Notes: a model not told the origin generated them from the sequence alone. Numbered from the stretch's first letter, positions 18,138 to 27,300 are shown. The stretch: 64,000 nucleotides of DNA from Herbaspirillum robiniae (GCF_002213415.1 NZ_NJGU01000004.1:186001-250000); one strand, 5' to 3'. Translations and numbers: made by a program.

Positions 18138-19589
18138 TCACTTGCCATCGTCGCGACGGTCGTTGCGCGACTGTTGCTCGCGCCTGGCTTGCTCTTGCTG
18201 GTGCCGGCCCTGTTCCTGCTGCTGGCGTGCCTGCTCCTGTTGCTGGCGCTGCTGCTGCTGCTGCTGCTGCTGCTGCGCCTGGCGTTGCTGGTCCCGCGCC
18301 TGCTCGGCCTGGCGCGCCTGCGTATCGTGCATCTGCTGCTGGCGCTGCTGCACCTGGCGCTCCTGGGCCTGCTGCTGTTGGCGCTGTTCGCGCACCATCT
18401 GTTCCCGCTGGCGCTGCTGGTCGTTGGCTATCTGCTCGCGCTGGCGTTGCTGATCATGCGCCTGCTGCTCACGTTGATGCTGCTGGGCCTGGGCTTCGCG
18501 CGTCTGGGCAGCCTGTTGCTCCCTGGCCTGGCGCTGGCGCTCCTGATCCTGCTGGATCACGCGCTGCTGCGGGCCGGGCGCTGCAGCCGGCGGTGGCGGC
18601 AGGGCAGCGGCCGGGCGCGCCTGCGGAGCCGACGGCACTTGTGCCTGCGCCTGTTGCGGGGCCGGCGAGCGCGGCGGCTCGGCCCGGCCATTGTTGGCCT
18701 GCGGCGGGTTCGGGTGCTGCTGGTAACGCTGGCCGCCATAGCGCGCGTCGTGGTGCCATGCCACCGGGCGCTGGTTCACGGTGACGTTGCGGTTGACCGT
18801 GACATTGTTGGTTACGTTGTTGTTGGTGACGTTGGTGATGCGCGTCTGCGTCACCATCACCTGGCGCTGGCGCCAGTCGGGACGCGCATCGCCGAAGGCC
18901 GCGCGCATCACACCGATGCCGCTGCTGAAACTGATGCTGGCCGTCACGCCCGGGCTGTAGTGCGGCGGGCGATAGCGCGGCGGCGGCGTCCACACCACCG
19001 GCGGCGCCGAAGGCCACCACCAGCTGCCGTAGACCACCACCGGATTGTAGTAGGGCACATAGACCACCTGCGGATCGACCGGCTCGATCATGATCAGCCC
19101 GTCATCGGCCAGCACGCGCTGCTGCGGGCTGGACTGCAGGCTGCCGGCAACCTGTGCGCGTTCGCGCAGGTTCTGCACCGTATCCATCACCGGGCCCTGC
19201 TGCGCGAGGAAGGCCTGGCCCAGCTGCTGCATCCAGTCCAGCCGGTCATTCATCATCGCCAGCACCGAGGGGAACTGCACCAGCGACTTCACGCTGGGAT
19301 CCCAGGGCATCGGCGCCACCGCGCGCGCCAGGCCGTCGCCCTGCAGGCCGGGGCGCGCCTCGACGAAGCGCTGCGCCTGCACCACTTCCAGCGGATAGGT
19401 GGCCGCCATCAGCACCTGCGCCAGCAGGGAGTCGGGGTAGAGCGCCACCGGCGCCAGCATCTGGTCCAGCTGCTCCTGGGAGTAAGACGCCGGCGGCGGC
19501 GGATAGGCGGATTGCGCCTGCGCTGCGGGCATGCCCGATACCAGCGAGAATACGAGGCAGGCGGCCCAGGCCAGAGTTTTCTTGTTCAC
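18138..19589 (-). CDS. DUF3300 secreted protein with glutamine-rich C-terminal half
   Basis: About 483 residues. A signal peptide (1-22, ending PAAQAQS) precedes a DUF3300 domain: SQEQLDQMLAPVALYPDSLL, then TYPLEVVQAQRFV and a Trp/Tyr/Pro-rich segment (VYVPYYNPVVVYGSWWWPS near 160-180). From about residue 335 to 480 it is almost only Gln, Arg, Glu and Ala, predicted as a long charged coiled coil; on the DNA this is a CTG/CTGC-rich tract at 18165-18560. The start is a GTG at 19589 with a perfect AGGAGG 6 bases upstream. Function of DUF3300 is unknown; an envelope location is inferred from the signal peptide. Confidence 0.82.
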   Translation of the reverse strand: MNKKTLAWAACLVFSLVSGMPAAQAQSAYPPPPASYSQEQLDQMLAPVALYPDSLLAQVLMAATYPLEVVQAQRFVEARPGLQGDGLARAVAPMPWDPSVKSLVQFPSVLAMMNDRLDWMQQLGQAFLAQQGPVMDTVQNLRERAQVAGSLQSSPQQRVLADDGLIMIEPVDPQVVYVPYYNPVVVYGSWWWPSAPPVVWTPPPRYRPPHYSPGVTASISFSSGIGVMRAAFGDARPDWRQRQVMVTQTRITNVTNNNVTNNVTVNRNVTVNQRPVAWHHDARYGGQRYQQHPNPPQANNGRAEPPRSPAPQQAQAQVPSAPQARPAAALPPPPAAAPGPQQRVIQQDQERQRQAREQQAAQTREAQAQQHQREQQAHDQQRQREQIANDQQRQREQMVREQRQQQQAQERQVQQRQQQMHDTQARQAEQARDQQRQAQQQQQQQQQRQQQEQARQQQEQGRHQQEQARREQQSRNDRRDDGK

Positions 19590-19859
19590 GTTGCCCTCCT
19601 GAATTGTTGTGCCGCGCCGGGGAGGGATACACAAGCGAACCCCGGCGCATGAACGGTGATCCTATGTTCGGCCAGTAGCGCTGAAGGAGGTGTAACGGAA
19701 TTGCAAGCGGTGTTTCAAGCCTTGGACGCCGCGCGCGATGTTGCCGGCTTGGCAAGTGATGTCGCCGGCCGACCGGCTTTGTGCTGGCGCAGCATTGGCG
19801 CAAAAGCTAAACTGTTTCTACTACAACATTCCAATCATTCATTGAAGCAAGGGAAGAGC

Positions 19860-20315
19860 ATGAGCCAACACCTGATCTGGCGGCGGGATGATTTCCTCAT
19901 CGATACCGATCCCGACCGGCTGGACATCCCATTGATCCATAGCGTGCTGACCGCTTCCAGCTGGTCGCCCGGCATCGACCTCAATACCGTACGCACGGCC
20001 ATCGCCAACAGCCTGTGCTTCGGCGTCTATCGCGGCAGCCAGCAGATCGGCTTCGCCCGCGTCGTGACCGACCACGCCACCTTCGGCTACCTGTGCGACG
20101 TCTTCATGATCGAAGACCTGCGCGGTCACGGCCTGGGCCGCTGGCTGATCGAATCCTGCAACCAGCATCCGACGCTGCTCAAGTTGCGTCGCGTGATGCT
20201 GACCACCTCGACCGCGCCGTGGCTGTATGCGCGCTGTGGTTTCGAGGCGATCAACCGCGGCGATTTCGTCTGGCACATTTCGCGGCCGGATATCTATACC
20301 TCGCAGGGCCAGTGA
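19860..20315 (+). CDS. GNAT-family N-acetyltransferase
   Basis: A 151-residue single-domain GNAT protein that would transfer an acetyl group from acetyl-CoA to an amine. Visible features are the beta-strand core CFGVYRGSQQIGFARVVTD, then YLCDVFMIEDLRGHGLGRWL near residue 80-99, where RGHGLG is the acetyl-CoA pyrophosphate-binding loop, and the C-terminal WLYARCGFE typical of the family. It starts at ATG 19860 with a GGGAAG ribosome site. Substrate is unknown. It is convergent with the next gene. Confidence 0.86.
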   Translation: MSQHLIWRRDDFLIDTDPDRLDIPLIHSVLTASSWSPGIDLNTVRTAIANSLCFGVYRGSQQIGFARVVTDHATFGYLCDVFMIEDLRGHGLGRWLIESCNQHPTLLKLRRVMLTTSTAPWLYARCGFEAINRGDFVWHISRPDIYTSQGQ

Positions 20316-20337
20316 TTCCCTCCTGAAAGCGGCCTGC

Positions 20338-22635
20338 TCAGGCCGCCACGTCGAAGGCTTCAGCCGGCAGCCCGGCCGCGCGCCGCTGGTGCATGTGGAC
20401 ATACGCGTGCTCCAGGTGGCGGGTGAACAGGCTGCTGTCGAACAGCGGCGACGACAGGCGCTGCTGGTCCAGCCGGTGCCTGAATGCCGCCAGCTTTTCA
20501 CGGTCGCGCGCCAGTTCCAGCGCCAGCGCCTGATACTCCTCGTTGCTGTGGGTGATGAGTTCCGGTACGCCCGCAGCGCTCAACAGGCTGGCCGCCACCC
20601 GGCCGGCGAATGAATGGCCGGCCCGGGTAACGACCGGCAATCCCATCCAGAGCGCATCGCTGGCATTGGTGTGGGCGTTGTAGCTGAAGGTGTCGAGGAA
20701 CAGGTCAGCCATCCGGTAGCGCGCCAGGTGTTGCGACGGTTCGATGAAGGGGGCGAACACCAGCCGCTCGGCAGCCACGCCCCGGCGCCGCGCCTCTTCG
20801 CGCAGCCTGTCGCAGGCGTCGGAATCCGTATGCAGCAGCCACAGCACGCTGCCGGGCACTTCATGCAAAAGGCGCATCCAGATGTCGAAGCTCTCCGGCG
20901 CCAGCTTGTAGCCGTTGTTGAAGCTGGCGAAGACGAAGCCGTCTTCCGGCAGGCCCAGTTCGGTTCTCGAGAAGCGTTTGTCGCTGATCGTGCGCGCGCG
21001 GTCGTTGACCTGGTAGGAATGCGGCAGTCGCACCACCTGTTCCGCGTAGTGCGCCTCCGAGCCCGCCGGGATGACAACGCCGTCGCCGATGATGTAGTCC
21101 ATATAGGGCACGCCGAGCGTGCCGGGGTAGCCCAGGTAGCTGACCTGCACCGGCGCCGCGCCGCGCGCGAAGATGCCGATGCGGTGCTCGCCCGTATAAC
21201 CCTTCAGGTCAACGGCGATATCGATGCCCGCGGCGCGCGCCATCGCGGCGATCTCCTGGTCATTCTTTTCGCGCACGTCGATGAAGCTGTCCATTGCCGC
21301 CACCGCGCGCTTGCGCATCGCATCCTCGACCGGCGGACCGTACGAAAAGCCGACGATCTCGAAGCGCGACTTGTCGTGCTTCTCGAACAACTCCGCCATG
21401 AGGTGCATGGTCGCGTGGTTGTGGAAGTCGGCGGAAAAATAACCGATCTTGATGCGTTCGCCTGCGGCCGGCAGCGGCCAGGCTGCGCCGTCGCGCCGAT
21501 CCGGGAAGAGGGCGGCGGCATACAGTCCGGCGCCCAGCAGCTCCAGTCGGGGATCGTCGAAGGCGGCGACTACAGGGAACGGATCGGTGCCGGGACGGCC
21601 CTGTTCGATGGTGGCTTGCACCCTGGCCAGCGCATCCTCCAGCCCCGACCAGTCCCACGCGCTCAACTTGCTCAGCAGCCAATGGCCGAGGGCATAGAGC
21701 GCGCCCGGCTCCTCGCCCTGCGCCATGGTTGCCTCATAGACGGAAGCGGCCTCGGCAAAGCGCTTCTGGCTGAACAGGCACATGCCCTTGCACAGCAAGG
21801 CCAGCGTGAAATCCGGACGCAGCGCAAGGGCCCGATCAAATGCCTCCAGCGCTTCCGCATGACGCTGCAGGTCCGCCAGGATCTCGCCCTTGATGCTCCA
21901 CACTTGCGCATCGTCGGGGCGCAGGTCGATCGCGCGCTGGACGGCATCGAGCGCCGGCGCGTTCCAGCGCAATTCGCGGAAGGTGAGGCAGGTCTGCAGC
22001 CAGACGTCGGCATTCGACGGATCGATTCCGAAGGCCTGGTTGTAGGCTTGCAGCGCTTCCTGGAAACGGTCCTGCTTGCGCAGCACGGCGCCCTTGTTGA
22101 CCCAGGCTTCGATCAGTTGCGGGTTGAGCGACAAGGCCTTGTCCAGCGCCTGCAGCGCCTCCTCGTAGCGCTCCAGCTTGTGCAGCACCAGGCCGAGATT
22201 GGACCAGGCCTGGAAGTAATCGGGGTGGAAGCCGATCAGCCTTTCGTAGCAAGCCGCCGCATCGGCCGGCCGGTCAAGCGCGCTGAGCGACACCCCGTAG
22301 TTCAGCCATGCATCGGCATGCTGGGGCGCCAGCTGCACCGCTTTCTTGTGGTGGGGAATGGCCTCTTCGTCCTTGCCGGTTTCAGACAGGGCCTTGGCCA
22401 GGTTGAATTGCGCCCAGTTGTTGTTGGGCTCGGCGACGACCGCTTTGCGGAACAAGCGGATGGCTTCCTGCTGCTCGCCCTTGATGCCCTTGATCACGCC
22501 CAGGATCAGCAGCGCGTCGAAATTCTTGGCGTGCATCTGCAGCACCTTGTTGAGGAGCTGTTCGGCCGCATCAAGATTGCCCTGATCGAAATACTGGACG
22601 GCTTGAGGCAGCAGCGATTGAATCTGGGGCGTCAT
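20338..22635 (-). CDS. TPR / SPINDLY-type O-GlcNAc transferase-like protein
   Basis: A 765-residue protein. Residues 1 to about 340 are tandem TPR repeats (for example NLDAAEQLLNKVLQMHAKN and ERYEEALQALDKALSLNPQ). The C-terminal half is a glycosyltransferase family 41 domain: KIGYFSADFHNHATMHL near 390, QVSYLGYPGTLGVPYMDYI near 500, and VFASFNNGYKLAPESFDIW near 560, ending with the LWMGLPVVTRAGHSFAGRVAAS segment. Eukaryotic relatives add O-GlcNAc or O-fucose to proteins; bacterial members are found with surface or flagellar protein glycosylation. Target and sugar donor are unknown here and no obvious acceptor lies next to it. Confidence 0.85.
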   Translation of the reverse strand: MTPQIQSLLPQAVQYFDQGNLDAAEQLLNKVLQMHAKNFDALLILGVIKGIKGEQQEAIRLFRKAVVAEPNNNWAQFNLAKALSETGKDEEAIPHHKKAVQLAPQHADAWLNYGVSLSALDRPADAAACYERLIGFHPDYFQAWSNLGLVLHKLERYEEALQALDKALSLNPQLIEAWVNKGAVLRKQDRFQEALQAYNQAFGIDPSNADVWLQTCLTFRELRWNAPALDAVQRAIDLRPDDAQVWSIKGEILADLQRHAEALEAFDRALALRPDFTLALLCKGMCLFSQKRFAEAASVYEATMAQGEEPGALYALGHWLLSKLSAWDWSGLEDALARVQATIEQGRPGTDPFPVVAAFDDPRLELLGAGLYAAALFPDRRDGAAWPLPAAGERIKIGYFSADFHNHATMHLMAELFEKHDKSRFEIVGFSYGPPVEDAMRKRAVAAMDSFIDVREKNDQEIAAMARAAGIDIAVDLKGYTGEHRIGIFARGAAPVQVSYLGYPGTLGVPYMDYIIGDGVVIPAGSEAHYAEQVVRLPHSYQVNDRARTISDKRFSRTELGLPEDGFVFASFNNGYKLAPESFDIWMRLLHEVPGSVLWLLHTDSDACDRLREEARRRGVAAERLVFAPFIEPSQHLARYRMADLFLDTFSYNAHTNASDALWMGLPVVTRAGHSFAGRVAASLLSAAGVPELITHSNEEYQALALELARDREKLAAFRHRLDQQRLSSPLFDSSLFTRHLEHAYVHMHQRRAAGLPAEAFDVAA

Positions 22636-22713
22636 GGTTCGTGTCGGAAAAGAAGGGCCGCGGCGCGAAGCGCACAGGGCGTGACGAAACCGGTGATTGT
22701 AAAGGAGATCGGC

Positions 22714-23254
22714 TATGCCCCGGAAACTGGGGGCTGTCAGATCAGAGCGCGACTACTACACGTTATTACCTTTATTGGACAGCGGAACGGATCTTAGTCT
22801 TTAAACTTCCAGATGGGACCGAATATGCCTTGTTCCGTCACCTTTCAGATGCACGTTTTGAATATCTGCGAGATGGGCTGCGATTCGTGATTGTTTCAGC
22901 CGAGAAAAGAGACGGCAGTACCCCCACGGATATTGAACGATGCGGATGCACGATAAAACCGGGGCGTTGTTGCACGAAGTTTCCTATTTTTCGCAACGAT
23001 ATCTGCAGCTCTACATGATGGATATCACACCTTTTACGGATAGAGATCTTGGAACATGGGATTTCTTTGTTGCGCTCAAAGAGGCTGTCGAGAAAATAAG
23101 CGAGAAATTCTCAAGCGAGCCGAACGAAAATCAGCTTGCAGCCAGGATCCGAGCTAGAACTGGAGATATCTGCCCGCTAGATGGTTTTTGGTTGGTAGCC
23201 AATTCCGTGGATTACCGGATAGAGGCCAAACAGGGGGGAATGCCATCCAGTTAA
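22714..23254 (+). pseudogene. Frameshifted immunity-like gene remnant
   Basis: Low-GC remnant spread over three frames. A plausible start (ATG 22714, AAGGAG 7 bases upstream, MPRKLGAVRSERDYY) soon stops. A second frame carries LPDGTEYALFRHLSDARFEY (about 22810-22870). A third (22940-23254) carries VSYFSQRYLQLYMMDITPF, GTWDFFVALKEAVEKI and the end TGDICPLDGFWLVANSVDYR...GGMPSS. The cP-x2-G-x-W and GxMP ending resembles Imm71/72-type immunity proteins of type VI secretion toxin systems; this is recall-based and tentative. No intact toxin gene is next to it. Confidence 0.42.
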
Positions 23255-23908
23255 GGTCGCAATGTGAGTTGGGAATGGATTTCTCGTGAACTAATTCCTG
23301 CCGCCCTTTTCGCCGACTAAAAAATGGGGACGCTCACCACAATAAAGCTCCCCTGGGAATCATTGAGGGAAGTAACAATAATGCGCAATTTTCAGCACCA
23401 CACGGCTTGTGAAATCATTGATTTTGAAGCAGATGGTCAGCATAACGAACCGAGGAACGGTGAAGATGGAGCGCCCGGCAGATCCAACATTCAGCGAGGC
23501 TCAAACTTATTCTGATATGGGCCACTGCTTGGCGGCGACGTGCCAGGCTCAAACGTTTCCCCGACCGACCTCGCGTAATATCTGGTCACCGATGATGGCA
23601 TCCGAAAGATCCCCGTAAGATCTGTCACGCCGTATCGCGTGGTGCGCGTCACCGTAACTACTCAGACTGCCGTTACAGGCCGCCGGCATAGAGCCGTCGC
23701 TCCAGAAAGACGGAATTCATCGCGCGCAGCGATTGCCGGACTACTTGTCCAGGCTTCCGAAACACTGTCCATCTAGTTTCGATCTGAGTGTCCAGCTCAG
23801 ACCGAACCCGATGTTCAGAAGCATCCGAAATATGCAAGGAAAATTACAAAAAGCGCCAATCCGCTTTTTATCTGGCTGTCCTCACATTCACTCCTGACGG
23901 TGTTTTCC
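23255..23908. other. Gene-free low-GC stretch in the accessory island
   Basis: About 650 bases with AT-rich composition unlike the core genome. Short open frames occur (for example 23409-23618) but lack ribosome sites or recognisable protein features. It is probably decayed mobile or toxin-related DNA. Confidence 0.5.
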
Positions 23909-25534
23909 ATGGATTCCTCTGAAGTACCTCAGTCCAAGACCATCCCAGAGCGCATTCGCAGCGGCTCGGTTGTGCTTTTCGTGTCGGGCCTGCTGCTATG
24001 GGCGCCATTTCCACTGGCGTTCCTGGCTGTGTCGTCGGCCAGCTTCAGTGCCAGCGGCATGGCCGGCCTAGGTGCTGTCTACTTGTTACAGGGGCTATCC
24101 GCCATTATTTGGCACTGCGCTTTTGTCAGTGCGCTACTGCTAGTGGCCTACGTTTTTATCCAGAAACCTTGGAAAAGGAAGCCAATATCGATTCTGTTCG
24201 TATTGCAATTGCTTTCCCTAGGGGGAATGGCGGTCATGGCAGACAAGGCGGGCCTGGCGATCTTCGGTCCTGCAACAACCTTCGTTGACTATGCTACCGA
24301 CACATCCCATCGCTGGAGTGATCCCTCGTCGCGGTTCATGCAAGCCCTGGGTACGCCCGATTGGAGCGTGTCGCCACTGCATCAACCCAGTGACGTTGCA
24401 GTAGCGCGCAGGCTATACAAGTCCAGCACATCGCTGCGCCGACAGTTACAAGAAAATGGCAATATGTTCTGCAAATTGGCGCTATATATCGACCCGCAGG
24501 GCCTGGAGTTCCTTACCAAGGAGGTGTGGACCACACCGCCGCCTTCTTGCTCTTTAGCCGATGCGGCGGAAAATGCGATGAGGTATAACAACTATCCGGC
24601 TGCAACCTGGCTGGTCGAGCGGGTTGACGTGGCTGATTTACCTCGACTGGCTGAGGCACTGCAAGAATCTACGAAACACATTACTTCGATGAACGGGGAT
24701 ACAGCCAATGTCGACAATGAATCACGCGTCTTGCCGGTGTTCGAACTGATGTTCAAGCGTGGATTGCGTGCTGATTCCAAGCCAAATGGACGTTCGCTGC
24801 TCTCAAGAGCCACGCAGGACAGGAAAGCGAAAATTGTCGCGATGCTGCTGGCACATGGCGCAGACCCCAATGAAGTGGTAGGAAAGACACCGCTATTGCA
24901 TAAAGCCATTAGCTTGGGATCCGCCTTTACCAAGGCCTTTCTGGCCGCGCCAAGCGTGCGCGTGAACGTGTCTGGTTACGATGGGGGCTCCACCATGTAT
25001 GTCGCCATGCTCTATGCCAATCCCGACACCATCGCGGCACTCCTGGATGCGGGCGCTTCTCTATCGGCGTCGTCCGAAGAGCTGGTGATGGCCGAGGATG
25101 CGAAAGTCCTGCAATTGTTGCTTGATCATGGGGCCAATCCGCGCTGGCGCGACCAGGAGGGTAATACCCTGTTGGCTTACTTGTACATGAAGGAGAATTT
25201 CTCTGAGATGGCCGCCATCCTGGTCAAGGCAGGCTTGCCATTGAATGCGCGCAACAGGTATGGGGCCACGATCTTGAATTACCTGCGCAGCGCCAACAAG
25301 CTTGAAGGCGATGCACGAAAAGCATTGATCGATCTGGGCGCGCAGCAGGGTAAGGCGGACCGGAGACTGACGCTGATCTATGACGGAGGACAGCTGATCG
25401 TGAACGCCAATTATGTAATTCGCTTGCACAGTGGAAAGGAGATCATCGGCAGTACGGATCTGTTTGGCAAGACAAACTGGGTCCCTGACGGCACCCCCTA
25501 TGAAGTCGAGCTTGCCGGCCGTCCGCCGTTGTAG
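23909..25534 (+). CDS. Membrane-anchored ankyrin-repeat protein
   Basis: About 541 residues. Three hydrophobic segments (about 22-44, 56-80 and 93-115) anchor the N-terminus. From about residue 275 ankyrin repeats follow: AKIVAMLLAHGADPNEVVGKTP, DTIAALLDAGASL, KVLQLLLDHGANPRWRDQEGNT and AAILVKAGLPLNARNRYGAT. The last 50 residues have HSGKEIIGSTDLFGKTNWV, resembling a G-x-TD-x2-G-x-T motif often appended to type VI secretion accessory proteins (inference). The start may be this ATG or a GTG three codons earlier. GC content is lower than in neighbouring core genes. A protective or immunity role is possible but not shown. Confidence 0.72.
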   Translation: MDSSEVPQSKTIPERIRSGSVVLFVSGLLLWAPFPLAFLAVSSASFSASGMAGLGAVYLLQGLSAIIWHCAFVSALLLVAYVFIQKPWKRKPISILFVLQLLSLGGMAVMADKAGLAIFGPATTFVDYATDTSHRWSDPSSRFMQALGTPDWSVSPLHQPSDVAVARRLYKSSTSLRRQLQENGNMFCKLALYIDPQGLEFLTKEVWTTPPPSCSLADAAENAMRYNNYPAATWLVERVDVADLPRLAEALQESTKHITSMNGDTANVDNESRVLPVFELMFKRGLRADSKPNGRSLLSRATQDRKAKIVAMLLAHGADPNEVVGKTPLLHKAISLGSAFTKAFLAAPSVRVNVSGYDGGSTMYVAMLYANPDTIAALLDAGASLSASSEELVMAEDAKVLQLLLDHGANPRWRDQEGNTLLAYLYMKENFSEMAAILVKAGLPLNARNRYGATILNYLRSANKLEGDARKALIDLGAQQGKADRRLTLIYDGGQLIVNANYVIRLHSGKEIIGSTDLFGKTNWVPDGTPYEVELAGRPPL

Positions 25535-25623
25535 CCCCGGGCGGGGACGACAAGCTGATGATCGCCGCGCTCGCTGTGGCAATCGCAGCCAATAAGGAAA
25601 GCCCTTCCGACGGCACGACCGAC

Positions 25624-25660
25624 GATGACGCCGCATATGACCAGCACCGTCGGCGTCATC
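25624..25660. repeat. Inverted repeat between ankyrin gene and IS element
   Basis: GATGACGCCG (25624-25633) and CGGCGTCATC (25651-25660) are perfect 10-base complementary arms. No T-run follows, so it may be a weak terminator of the ankyrin gene or the scar of another element. Confidence 0.4.
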
Positions 25661-25765
25661 ACGCGTCTGTGACCATCGTGGCGTTGCGGGCCGATTAGTG
25701 ACCTGAGACGAATTTTGTAGCCACCGGGTAAGTGAGTTCTTTATGCTAACGTCAAGGAGAACTCA

Positions 25766-26028
25766 ATGAAGAAGCGATTTGCGGAGGAACAGATCATCAG
25801 CATCTTGCGGAAAACAGAGAGCAAAGAGATTGCGACGGTAGATCCGTGCAAGCGCCACAACATTACGGAGCAAACCTTTTCCGCTGGAGAAATAAGTTTG
25901 GCGGTATGGATGTATCGGATGCCCGGCGGCTCAGAGAGCTTGAATCCGAGAACGACAAGCTCAAACGCATGATGGCGGAACAGTTGCTGGTGATTGATGG
26001 CTTGAAGGAGCTAAGCCGAAAAAAATGA
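25766..26028 (+). pseudogene. IS407-group transposase OrfA, frameshifted
   Basis: Starts MKKRFAEEQIISILRKTESK, the usual helix-turn-helix OrfA opening. The frame breaks at the four-T run at 25877-25880: adding one T restores QTFFRWRNKFGGM, joined to DVSDARRLRELESENDKLKR, the leucine-zipper region that ends at LKELSRKK. A single-base deletion explains the break. A GGAGAA ribosome site precedes the ATG. Confidence 0.8.
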
Positions 26029-26865
26029 TGACCTCCGCGGGCCGGCGCGAAGCGCTGGAAGTCCTTACTCGTCGGGGGCTGTCGCAACGCAAGGCATGTC
26101 GTTATCTGGAACTGAGCCGGCGGGTAGCGGGTTATCAGTTGCTACAACCTGAAAAGGACCGGAGTCTGACGCAGCAGCTCATCGCGGCATCGCAAGAGGT
26201 CCCTCGCTTCGGCTATCTACGTATGTCTGCTTAGCTGGCCTTGGGCGAGTCCCGAGTGCGATGGCTCTGGAGCGAGCTCAAACTGGGCATTCCACGAAAG
26301 CGGCCTTGGAGGCGTCGATGCGGCAATGATATTCGGCTACCTGGAGCAACCAAGCCTAATTCGGTCTGGAGCTACGACTTTGTTCATGACCAGATGGTAG
26401 ACGGGCGCCCGTTGAAGATGCTGTGCGTGATCAATGAATACACCCGGGAATGCCTGGCCATCGAAGTTGCCGCGCAGTTTGCGCTCCCAGGATGTCATCC
26501 TAACGCTATCGCGGTTGGTGCGGTTACATGGAAAGCCAGCCTATGTAAGGTCGGACAACGGAGCCGAATTCACAGCGGCCAAGGTCATGCGATGGCTACG
26601 GGATGCCTCCGTTGGACCTGCCTTCATCGCACCAGGCAGTCCATGGCAGAACGGATTCGTGGAAAGCTTCAATGGCAAGTTACGTGACGAACTGCTTAAC
26701 AGGGAGTGGTTTCGCAGCCGGGCCGAGGCGAAAGTGCTGATCGAAAGATGGCGTCAGTTCTACAACGAACGCAGGCCGCATAGTGCACATCAGTACCAAC
26801 CTCCAGCTACGGTCCGTCGAGCCTGGCTGGAATCGAATATGATCGACAACCGACTCACTGCCTAA
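26025..26865 (+). pseudogene. IS407-group transposase OrfB (DDE), disrupted
   Basis: The N-terminal part (from 26025, overlapping OrfA) ends at a TAG at 26232-26234, where a Trp codon is expected. It continues in the same frame with LALGESRVRWLWSELKLGIPRKR and WSYDFVHDQMVDGRPLKML (first catalytic Asp). A frameshift near 26470 moves to a frame reading [20 protein letters not shown] (second Asp) and [20 protein letters not shown] (Glu), so the DDE triad is visible but split by two lesions. Confidence 0.8.
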
Positions 26866-27063
26866 CTGGATGCAAATTGCCGACGCAGGTCAGCGCAGTT
26901 TACATTCTGCCCTAATTCTCGTTAATACCCCAATATCACACCGAAATGGACGTGGTAGGTTTGGTGCAGTGATCCTGTAAAATTCCGCTTTCATCTTGGC
27001 GAAAGCGTCCCGCCGGATAATGTCCTAAGTGCCTGATCTGCAAGGGGAAACTGTCAGAAGAAT

Positions 27064-27140
27064 TGGCCTGCCCTAAGGGAATCGAACCCCTAACCTACGG
27101 CTTAGAAGGCCGTTGCTCTATCCGGTTGAGCTAAGGGCAG
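27064..27140 (-). tRNA. tRNA-Arg (anticodon TCT)
   Basis: The minus strand folds as a cloverleaf: acceptor CTGCCCT/AGGGCAG, D stem GCTC/GAGC, anticodon stem ACGGC/GCCGT with loop CTTCTAA, T loop TTCGATT, discriminator G and an encoded CCA. It borders the accessory island, a common position for integration-prone tRNA genes, but I see no duplicated 3' end. Confidence 0.95.
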
Positions 27141-27190
27141 AGACGGAAGCGTTTTTGAACCGCGGGAACGAAAAACGATTCCGGAAAAGA

Positions 27191-27217
27191 AAACGGGCTG
27201 TCATCGACAGCCCGTTT
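27191..27217 (-). terminator. Hairpin between tRNA-Pro and tRNA-Arg
   Basis: AAACGGGCTGTC-ATC-GACAGCCCGTTT is a perfect 12-base-pair stem. On the minus strand it is followed by TCTTTTCC, fitting a terminator or processing site downstream of tRNA-Pro. Confidence 0.7.
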
Positions 27218-27223
27218 AATGTG

Positions 27224-27300
27224 TGGTCGGAGTACAAGGATTCGAACCTTGGACCCCCTGGTCCCAAACCAGGTGCGCTACCGGGCTGCGCTACACTCCG
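27224..27300 (-). tRNA. tRNA-Pro (anticodon TGG)
   Basis: Minus-strand cloverleaf CGGAGTG...TACTCCG with discriminator A and encoded CCA; anticodon loop TTTGGGA gives TGG. D and T arms (GGTTCGAATCC) are standard. Confidence 0.96.

Larger units (their letters stand above)
25699..26892 (+). mobile_element. Degenerate IS3-family element, IS407 group
   Basis: About 1.19 kb between imperfect terminal inverted repeats. The left end reads TGACCTGAGACGAATTTTG; the right end, on the minus strand, reads TGACCTGCGTCGGCAATTTG. TGACCTG ends and the protein families are typical of the IS407 group. Flanking four-base words (TTAG and GCGC) do not match, so no target duplication is visible. Both reading frames are broken, so the copy is inactive. 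Confidence 0.78.

Noticed and set aside
18165-18560. CTG-rich tract as a CRISPR or simple-sequence element
   Set aside because: It is explained by the Gln/Arg/Glu-rich coding sequence of the DUF3300 protein; no repeat-spacer pattern.
20614-22797. 727-codon plus-strand frame opposite the TPR/GT41 gene
   Set aside because: Antisense shadow; the minus-strand gene has clear TPR and GT41 motifs.
23409-23618. 69-codon frame in the accessory island
   Set aside because: No ribosome site, no recognisable protein features and no conserved neighbour; kept as gene-free decayed DNA.
25558-25698. Short frame starting MIAALAVAIAANKES after the ankyrin gene
   Set aside because: Starts without a ribosome site and runs into the IS end; it could be a remnant but nothing supports it as a gene.
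27064-27300. Possible att-site duplication linked to the tRNA-Arg gene and the accessory island
   Set aside because: I searched by eye for a second copy of the tRNA 3' end in 22636-27060 and found none; no integrase gene is present.
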